From Saccharothrix luteola (GTDB lineage Bacteria; Actinomycetota; Actinomycetes; Mycobacteriales; Pseudonocardiaceae), in contig NZ_JAJHUO010000048.1 in assembly GCF_020859565.1 (NCBI RefSeq), positions 1 to 49,632 on the forward strand: a DNA stretch of 49,632 bases, read 5' to 3'. The notes under the pieces are model-generated. The model made no database searches. It saw only the letters and a program-made list of their open reading frames with translations, and was not told where the DNA came from. Positions 43,621-49,632 of the stretch are shown piece after piece. How positions within the stretch are numbered: position 1 is the first letter of the stretch; each line of letters begins with the position of its first letter. The position numbers and the translations under genes were made by a program.

Positions 43621-46600
43621 TCAGCTGGCGGCCATCAGGCCGTCGAACTCCTCCAGTGTCACGAACGCCATGAGCGGCCGTGGCACGAAGGCCGCCGGGC
43701 TCGGGCGCCTTGTGACGAACAGTCCTTGGACGGACGTCGGCATCGGTACGCCCAAGGCGTCCGCGACTGCCGCGCAATCCGCCGCGACGGTGTCCACCTT
43801 GGCTTGCAACTTGCCGACTTCGCCCTTCTTCGGATCGTAGAACTGCCGAACCGCGCGTGCGATCTCGGCCGGGGTGAACACCTCGGCCAGATCCTTGTCG
43901 TCGATGACCCACAGGACGCCCTTGTCGGGGTGCATCGCGATGTGGTCGATCTCGCCGGGCAGGGAGGCGAGTCCGATCGTGCGCGCGTGGTGGGGCTTGA
44001 TGCGGCTGCGTACCACGAACCCCATCTTCCGCAACTGCTCGTCGACCTGATCCTCTAGGACCCTGGTGCGCTGCAATCGAACCTGGTCGATGGCGCGGCG
44101 CACCGTCGGGCAGCGGTCCAGGCGGCTGGTAGGCCACGGCAGCAGGCCGTCGGTGAGGTAGCCGCTGGTGACCCGTCCGGTGGCCGCCGAGTTCCACGGC
44201 AGGACCAGCACCGTGTGCTCGGTCAGCTGGATCAGAGGTCGGGTGAGGAGCCGGTGGTCGCGGGCCCGCGCTTTCCACGGTTGCACGCGTTCGGCGGCCA
44301 GGTCGGCGCCGGTCAGCGTCAAGGCTGCCAGCGCGGCTTGCGCCTGCGCACGGTCGATGTCGAGTTGGTCGACTAGCTCGGTCTCGACGTCGACGAGCGC
44401 GACTTCCGCAGTCGGGTGTTCGTTGGTGACCGGCCAGGCGCTGAGCACCGTGCAGGCGCCCAGCAGCGCCGTGGCGGTGCAGCCGAGGTCGGTTAGCATC
44501 GCCGGATCGACCTGGGCCAGGATCTCGCCGGGGTCAGGGCCGCGTCCCTGCTCGGTATCGGGTCGCGTGGTCGTCCGCTGGTAGTGGCGTAGGCGGGCGT
44601 CGTTGAACGCCTCGATGTCGATGGCCGTGGACTCCCCGGCGTGGAGGGTGATCTCGAAGCGGTCGGACACGTCGGTCACTTCGCCGCTCATCTCGTGCAG
44701 CAGGGCGTCGGCGCGGGTGGTGGAGTCGACGAACAAACCGGCCAAGGCCAGCAGGTGGGCCCACTCGATGTCATCGGGTTCAGCTGTGCCCTGCTGATCG
44801 GCCACCAGGGAGAGTTCCATCAGCGTCGCCAACACCGCCGACTGCTTGACCAGGGGGCTCTCGCCGTCCGGTTCGAGTTCCGGATCACCGGTCTCCGACA
44901 AGCGCGGTGGCATCTGCGTGCGATTGAAACGTTGACGTCGGTGCGCCTCGCGCGTGAAGGCGACTGCTTCGATCTCCTCCGCAGCCCGGTGCAGCACCGC
45001 GGAGGCGTCAAAGCGTGCGAACCACTCTTCCATCTGGTGACGCAGCCAGGGCAGGATCAGCTCCAGTTCGAGTGCCCTGGACTCGGCGTGGTCGCGACGC
45101 CCCGCCGCTTGCCCGCTGCCGACCAGGTGGACGCCGAGCAGCCTGTTGGCCTGCGACACCGCCCACTCCGGCACTGGCGCGGGCCGCCGCATGTCGAGAG
45201 CCTTGTTCAAGGTGGTCTCGGCCGAGACCACCAGCACCCGGGTCGCGGTGGGCCAGGCGGCGGCCAGGGACTCGACCGCCGCTGCTTGATCGTCGCCGCA
45301 GTTGCGCAGCAACGCGGTCGTGATCAGCTCACCGAGTCGACGCTGAACGTATCCGGGGTTCTCGACCTCATGGTGCTGCAGGGAGGAAGTCCACCGGATG
45401 ACGATCCCGCCCTCACCGCTGTCACCCTCCTTCAGTGTCAACGGTTCGCCAGAGGCGTCCTCGTACACGAACTCGACCACCAGCCGATCGAGGCCGCAAG
45501 CACGCAGTACCGCTGTCGTCTCGTCGCGTAGTTGCAGCGCCACCCGGCACGCCGTCCCGACCATGTCGAACGCGAACGCCACCTTATGCGACGGCATCGA
45601 CCCTCGCAGCACCTCGGCGACCAGCGGCCCGTGCCACGGATCTGCGCGATCGAGCAGACCCAACGCCCACGCGGCCCTGTCGGCGGCCACGAAGCTGACC
45701 GGATCGCCCTCCGACATGACGACCGCCAACTGGTTGACCGGCGGCAGGCCGAGCCGGTGCAACGCCCACTCCAGCGGAGCCCGCCGCCCCGCCAGCTCCC
45801 ACTCCTCGTCACCGACCTGGTGCGGGGCGACCATGATGCCGGTGGGCGGCAGACCGGCTCGATGCAGAGCCTGGCCGTTGGCCCGCCACGTCTGCCAGGT
45901 GTTCACCGGCTCCCAACCGAACATCTCCACATCCGCATTGGTGACCACCTGCTCGTGGAAGAACGCCCACAGCTCGTCCGAACGCTCACACGTCTTGACG
46001 ATCCACGCCAGGTCCTCCAGAGAAATCATCGCGACCGGCTCGGTCACCCCGATGAACGAGGTGCCGATCAGCGCGGTCACCACCACCCGCACGATCTCCA
46101 CATCCTCCGGCAGGGTCAGCGGCCCGGCATCGGTGGGCACGGTGACGCCCGGTGTGATCGCGGCCAACGCGGTCTCAGCCTCGCGGACATCACCCCTGGG
46201 TCCGATCTGCGCCGCGACCGCAAGAGCCAGGACGTGGCGTCGGCCGTAGAAGATGAGCATCACCGGTCCCGCAGGTCCCTGGAACACGTCAGCGGGCGGA
46301 AGATCGTGCAGCGAGTGCAGCAGCTTGCCGACCTCACCCCGCGCGATCCGCAGCCACTCCTGCTGCGACCGCAACGACCGCGCCGCGGCTCGGGCAGCCA
46401 ACTGCGCGATGCCGGACTCCCACGCCTCGGTCACGTACGGCAGCGGAAGCGCATACCGCGCACCACCAGGACCGGATACTGCAACAGCCGTACCGAAGCA
46501 CGTGGTCATCATCCGCAGGTCGACCTCCAGCCGACCCAGCGGGACCGTTCCCCACTCCAGCGCCTTGCGGTGTTCCTCCGTCGCCTCCGGCCCCAGCGGA

Positions 46601-47214
46601 GTCCACAGCAGAACTTCCTCAGCGGCCCGCATTTCCTCGGTGCCAACCACCGGGAGGTCCCCAACCTCCGGTTCGCCGTCCGCAGGCCACGCAGACGCCA
46701 GGATCTCGACCACCCGCTCGGTGTGCATCAGGCACACCTCGACCCAGTCGCCGACACCGAACCCCAGCATGCGCCTCAAAGCCGGGTCCACAGCCTGGGC
46801 GACCAGCTCCGCCGTCCGCAGCGACGCCAACGGACGCTCCAACATCCCCGGATACAACCGGTACGGACGGCCCCGGAAGACCCCCACGGCGGGAACTCGC
46901 GGATCCCAAGGAACCGTGTCCTCCAACGACGCTACGGGCCCGGCCAACGCCACCAGCGACTCCATCAGCTCACGCATACCACCCACCGGCCGCACCGCAG
47001 GACGCCGCTGCACCGCCGCCCGCAACGCCAACCTCACCGCATACGACAGAGTCAAATGCCGGTGCATCCCCAACGGCGAGGACACGATCGCGTGCACGGC
47101 AGCCAACGGATCACCGAAACCGGACAAGGCAGCCAGCACCGCACGCTCATGCTCCCGACGCTGGAGAAGCCGCTCCTGCTCACCCGACTTCGCCTTGCTC
47201 CTCCGGTCGCCCAT
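43621..47214 (-). CDS. Large protein with C-terminal PD-(D/E)xK-type nuclease, 1197 aa
   Basis: ATG at 47214 (MGDRRSKAKSGEQERLLQRR) is preceded by GGGAGGG four bases upstream; the open frame to 47361 adds no family sequence. The first ~1000 residues are mixed alpha/beta without any motif I recognise and no P-loop or helicase box. The last ~140 residues look like a NERD/restriction-like nuclease: a helix VLEDQVDEQLRKMGF, GEIDHIAMHPDKGVLWVIDDKD with the D...DxK pair near residues 1089-1107, then a helix AEIARAVRQFYD. A DNA-cleaving effector fused to a large sensing or binding region is plausible. It is the last gene before the right recombinase repeat and is not in an operon. Function unknown. 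Confidence 0.75.
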   Translation of the reverse strand: MGDRRSKAKSGEQERLLQRREHERAVLAALSGFGDPLAAVHAIVSSPLGMHRHLTLSYAVRLALRAAVQRRPAVRPVGGMRELMESLVALAGPVASLEDTVPWDPRVPAVGVFRGRPYRLYPGMLERPLASLRTAELVAQAVDPALRRMLGFGVGDWVEVCLMHTERVVEILASAWPADGEPEVGDLPVVGTEEMRAAEEVLLWTPLGPEATEEHRKALEWGTVPLGRLEVDLRMMTTCFGTAVAVSGPGGARYALPLPYVTEAWESGIAQLAARAAARSLRSQQEWLRIARGEVGKLLHSLHDLPPADVFQGPAGPVMLIFYGRRHVLALAVAAQIGPRGDVREAETALAAITPGVTVPTDAGPLTLPEDVEIVRVVVTALIGTSFIGVTEPVAMISLEDLAWIVKTCERSDELWAFFHEQVVTNADVEMFGWEPVNTWQTWRANGQALHRAGLPPTGIMVAPHQVGDEEWELAGRRAPLEWALHRLGLPPVNQLAVVMSEGDPVSFVAADRAAWALGLLDRADPWHGPLVAEVLRGSMPSHKVAFAFDMVGTACRVALQLRDETTAVLRACGLDRLVVEFVYEDASGEPLTLKEGDSGEGGIVIRWTSSLQHHEVENPGYVQRRLGELITTALLRNCGDDQAAAVESLAAAWPTATRVLVVSAETTLNKALDMRRPAPVPEWAVSQANRLLGVHLVGSGQAAGRRDHAESRALELELILPWLRHQMEEWFARFDASAVLHRAAEEIEAVAFTREAHRRQRFNRTQMPPRLSETGDPELEPDGESPLVKQSAVLATLMELSLVADQQGTAEPDDIEWAHLLALAGLFVDSTTRADALLHEMSGEVTDVSDRFEITLHAGESTAIDIEAFNDARLRHYQRTTTRPDTEQGRGPDPGEILAQVDPAMLTDLGCTATALLGACTVLSAWPVTNEHPTAEVALVDVETELVDQLDIDRAQAQAALAALTLTGADLAAERVQPWKARARDHRLLTRPLIQLTEHTVLVLPWNSAATGRVTSGYLTDGLLPWPTSRLDRCPTVRRAIDQVRLQRTRVLEDQVDEQLRKMGFVVRSRIKPHHARTIGLASLPGEIDHIAMHPDKGVLWVIDDKDLAEVFTPAEIARAVRQFYDPKKGEVGKLQAKVDTVAADCAAVADALGVPMPTSVQGLFVTRRPSPAAFVPRPLMAFVTLEEFDGLMAAS

Positions 47215-47481
47215 GAAGCCCTCCCACCCGCGATCCCCCGCAGACGAAGCCAGTCCGCGGTTCCGGGCACCGTACGCCACCGCACCGACAATGTGGACAG
47301 TCAGCGGATCACGAAAGGCAACAAGATCGCACCGAAGGCGGGTTGCGACTCCGCAGAACAAATGTCTTTGAGTCGTCCGAAGTCAATCAATCACATTTTG
47401 CGACCTGGGCTCCCGACCGGCCCAGGAGCACTTTCTCGACTGAACGACGACTACCCAGTGCGACCGTAAAGACGCCTGCCG
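47215..47481. other. Upstream region of the nuclease gene, right edge of island
   Basis: Non-coding stretch with the promoter region of the minus-strand nuclease gene. GC falls in 47340-47460. No clear -35/-10 pair and no hairpin was found. Repeat homology begins at 47482. Confidence 0.4.
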
Positions 47482-48768
47482 ATTTCACTGGGCGAAAGTT
47501 CGAGTGGGAAATTCCCCACTCTTGCGACGACACCCCAGACCCCTGCTAAGCTGGACTTATGAGCCACTCCCCTTCAAGGCGAGTTGGAAATTCCCCACAG
47601 ATGCGTGTTCGGACACATAATTTACCCCGCGAGACATTTCCAGGTCAGCTGGAAGTCTCGTGGGGCTTTGTGTTTCCCGACCCTGCTTCGACCCTACCCG
47701 ATGGTCGCTGCTCGTAGCGTGTCTGCCGGTGCGAAGGCAAGAGCAGTGGGCGGCGTCCAGCTCGTCCCACGACCTGTCGCCTGCGGTCGCCGCCGTGCTC
47801 GTCCCGCGGCGGGCACGCAACACCTCCGGCCCGGGATGCGTATCGCGAACGGGTGGAGCGGAGGGTGACATGCAGCCCGGTCTGCCGGTGTCGATCGTGC
47901 GGCGCTGCGGAAGGAAGCAGTCGCCGGAGAGGCCGGCGCGCGGGGCGAGCTCTGTCAGCCGGAGCATCGACCTGGCCCGCGAGCACGTCGGGCTGATCCG
48001 CCTCCGAAGCCGTCGCACGACTCAAGGTCAGCAGGAGTTGCTCGCCCGCCTTTCCACGATCTCCGGACCCGGTCCCGCCATGGACGGGCTGCGGTGCCAG
48101 GCGCCTGCGTGGTGTGCGTGCTCGCCCGGTGGTACCGCGGTCGAGCAGAGCAACCCCGACGGTGTCACAGCGGAAGACGAGTCCGAGTTCGTCGACAAGC
48201 CGTGCGGTCTGCTCCGGGCCCGGGTTGTCGGCGATGCCCACGGCGGTGAGGTGTGCGGCGATGCGGCCGAGCAGGTAATCCTCGCGCAGATAGAGGTTGC
48301 CCGGCGCGCCTTCCGGTCGGGTACGGGCGCTGGTGTGACCGTGACGGCAACGGTACGCGGCCCGACCGTGGGAACGGTGCGAGTCCATCTTCCGCCCGCA
48401 CAACCCGCACTGGAGTCGGCCCGCCAACAGGTAGACGTGCTCACCGCCATCGGTGTCGGCCTGGCGGGTGCTGTCCCTGGTGGCCTGGATGGTCTGGGCG
48501 GTGACGAAGTCCTGCTCGGACACCAACGGCGTGTGGGCGATGCCGGTCGAGATCGCCCAGGCGTGCTGCTCGTTGCGGACACTGGCACGTCGCCCGCTCG
48601 GCGAGAGGGTGGCACGGTCGGCACTGGTGCGGTTCCACACCTGACGACCGGTGTAGCGCGGATTACCCAGGATCTCCATCACCGTACGCAACGACCAACC
48701 CGCATCGATCCGACGCCGGTCACGTTCCGCGTCCGCGCTCGACGGGCTGGGCACGGACTGCTCGTTGA
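47482..48768 (+). repeat. Right copy of the ~1.29 kb direct repeat
   Basis: This matches 16958-18250 in the same orientation. It holds the paired palindromes at 47503-47520 (AGTGGGAAATTCCCCACT) and 47582 onward, the TGCTAAGCTGGACTTATGAG segment shared exactly with the left copy, and the truncated recombinase. It ends abruptly at ctcgttga, where ssb sequence begins. Confidence 0.85.
47645..48768 (-). pseudogene. Serine recombinase, 5'-truncated second copy
   Basis: This is collinear with the left recombinase from FNEQSVPSPSS to the stop, with the GNPRYTGRQVWNR, CGLCGRKM zinc ribbon and Arg-rich tail all present. About 250 N-terminal residues, including the catalytic serine domain, are missing. 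The frame continues to 48868 through antisense-frame ssb sequence that is not recombinase. No catalytic activity is expected. Frame conservation over the tail argues that the C-terminal region was under selection before truncation. Confidence 0.85.
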
Positions 48769-49035
48769 AGTCTCGGAGAGCTGCCGCAGGCGGCCGGTGA
48801 CGATGACGCGGGTGCCGCGGGCCAGCGACTCGGCGACGTTCTCGGCGTACTGGCACCAGACGCTGCACTTCATGAACAGCACCTCACCGTCCCGCCACTC
48901 GTTGGTCTGGCGATTGAAGGAGCGGGGGGTGGACGCGCCGGTGAAGTTCGCGACGGCCGCGCCGGACTGGGTGAAACGCAGCTCCGGGTCGGCGGTCAGG
49001 TTGCCGACGATGGTGGTGACGGTCTCTCCGGCCAT
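48679..49035 (-). pseudogene. ssb: ssb (single-strand DNA-binding protein), 3'-truncated and fused to recombinase DNA
   Basis: ATG at 49035 follows AGGGAG. Residues 1-88 are a good actinobacterial SSB OB-fold: MAGETVTTIVGNLTADPELR, GAAVANFTGAS, NEWRDGEVLFMKCSVW and NVAESLARGTRVIVTGRL. After RLRQLSE the frame enters the recombinase repeat (junction 48768/48769) in a wrong frame and stops at 48679 after 118 residues. The last OB strand and the acidic tail are absent. Accessory ssb genes are common on mobile elements of this group, so the original host replicon or element was probably cut here. Confidence 0.85.
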
Positions 49036-49301
49036 GGCGAAAGCTCCCTTGCGGATCGGTGATCTGGCCACCGACACTCCCGTTCGGGTCGGCTTCGCCT
49101 GACGGCAGTTCCGTCGAGCGGGTTCGGCCCCGAGGGGGTTGTCGATCTGCGGAACGCAGATCAGGTCGTGGCAGGGCCCCGAAGGGGGCGGCGGGGGTTC
49201 CGGCCCGTGCTTTTCGGGCCGGGTTCATCGGCGCGAACCCTGCCACGACCTGATGTGCTTGGAGCGGATCGACAACCCCCGGTCCGAACCCGTCTGCCCT
49301 C
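49036..49301. other. Intergenic region with a large compound hairpin
   Basis: No gene. Most of the stretch is taken up by the nested inverted repeats at 49119-49292. The ssb ribosome site is at its left edge. Confidence 0.6.
49119..49292. repeat. Nested inverted repeats forming a ~174-bp cruciform-like structure
   Basis: The outer arms pair almost fully: left 49119-49146 (cgggttcgg...gggttgtcgatc) with right 49267-49292 (gatcgacaaccc...ccgaacccg), with a few bulged bases. The middle arms atcaggtcgtggcaggg (49160-49176) and ccctgccacgacctgat (49238-49254) are perfect 17-mers. A central hairpin ccggcccg / cgggccgg (49200-49207, 49215-49222) has a 7-base loop. A single-strand origin, oriT-like site, MITE or transcript structure are all possible. 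Confidence 0.75.
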
Positions 49302-49606
49302 TTACCTCCGGACTTGTTCCTTGTCTCGCTGATCACCGGGTCGGGTGTGCAGGGCGCTCCAGCGGCGCAGCACGGTCCAGCTGTCGCGGCTGGGCTCGAG
49401 CCGGTGGGTCTCGCGCGGCTGGCCGTCGACGTCGGCGAACAGCAGAGTCCGATGTCCACGAGCCCGGCGCGGCGCAGCCGGCGGATCAGCTCGGCGTCGC
49501 GTGGGTCCGGACTGACGGCACGATAGTGGCCGCGGTCGTCGACCAGTACCTCGTAGAGGTCGCCGCGCCAGGTGGTGAACCGATCGTGCACCCCCCCCGG
49601 CACCAC
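49302..49606 (-). CDS. Hypothetical protein, frameshifted, near right edge
   Basis: Reading leftwards, HDRFTTWRGDLYEVLVDDRG and DPRDAELIRRLRRAGLVDIG are protein-like. One missing base near 49443-49450 shifts the frame; restoring it continues LLLFADVDGQPRETHRLE, then WTVLRRWSALHTRPGDQRDK, to TAA at 49302-49304. No family was recognised. The upstream end is obscured by C- and G-runs in the last 45 bases, which look like a contig end. It lies upstream of ssb on the same strand. Confidence 0.45.
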
Positions 49607-49632
49607 GCGGGGGCCCGGCCCCGCGGCCCCCG

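Noticed and set aside
45532..47469. 645 aa plus-strand ORF opposite the nuclease gene
   Set aside because: His/Arg/Gln-rich antisense shadow; the minus frame has a strong ribosome site and nuclease motifs.
1..49632. CRISPR array or tRNA gene
   Set aside because: No regularly spaced repeats and no convincing tRNA-like cloverleaf or T-loop were seen on either strand by eye.

Overview
The window is high-GC DNA from an actinomycete. Codon use, GTG/TTG starts, SARP/AfsR-type regulators, STAND (NB-ARC) ATPases with TPRs and an actinobacterial-type SSB point to this group, and a Pseudonocardiaceae-like host is a reasonable guess. No rRNA, tRNA or core metabolic gene was seen. Almost everything looks like accessory, defence-island DNA.

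Layout. (1) 1-1832, minus: the N-terminal 610 residues of an HTH-STAND ATPase that runs off the left edge. (2) 2392-16867, plus: a tight three-gene operon. It encodes a giant DEDDh exonuclease-DinG-RecQ helicase fusion (2016 aa once one lost base is restored), an unrecognised 816 aa protein, and a 1969 aa protein with a C-terminal AAA/STAND-like ATPase. I do not recognise this set as a named system. (3) 16958-48768: a ~30 kb island bounded by two direct copies (~1.29 kb each) of the 3' part of a large serine recombinase gene plus a conserved non-coding segment with paired palindromes. The left copy belongs to a complete gene and the right copy is truncated and fused to a broken ssb gene.

Inside the island, from left to right: a SARP-NB-ARC-TPR regulator; a divergent pair made of a 21-codon ORF ending in Gly-Gly with a near-perfect Shine-Dalgarno and a PqqD-like/ThiF (E1-like) enzyme; an NB-ARC-TPR protein with a 32-bp perfect palindrome upstream; a cyclase-like/NB-ARC-TPR protein split by a one-base frameshift; a 5'-truncated helical-repeat gene abutting an IS5-type transposase remnant; a type I Wadjet operon (jetABCD); a CoiA-like nuclease; a small putative zinc protein; and a 1197 aa protein with a C-terminal PD-(D/E)xK-type nuclease.

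The Wadjet operon carries a complete 1322-bp IS3-family element inside the 3' end of jetC. Its 20-bp terminal inverted repeats and 3-bp AGG target duplication are visible, and removing it restores a 1242-codon jetC whose stop overlaps the jetD start. The insertion removes 41 C-terminal residues of JetC and separates jetD from its operon.

Four genes (helicase fusion, cyclase-STAND, IS5 transposase, last gene at the right edge) are each repaired by adding one base. This suggests either sequence error or ongoing decay, and it limits how firmly any of these four can be called broken.

The best candidates for something undescribed are the exonuclease-DinG-RecQ / unknown / ATPase operon and the Gly-Gly micro-peptide plus E1-like enzyme flanked by STAND regulators.
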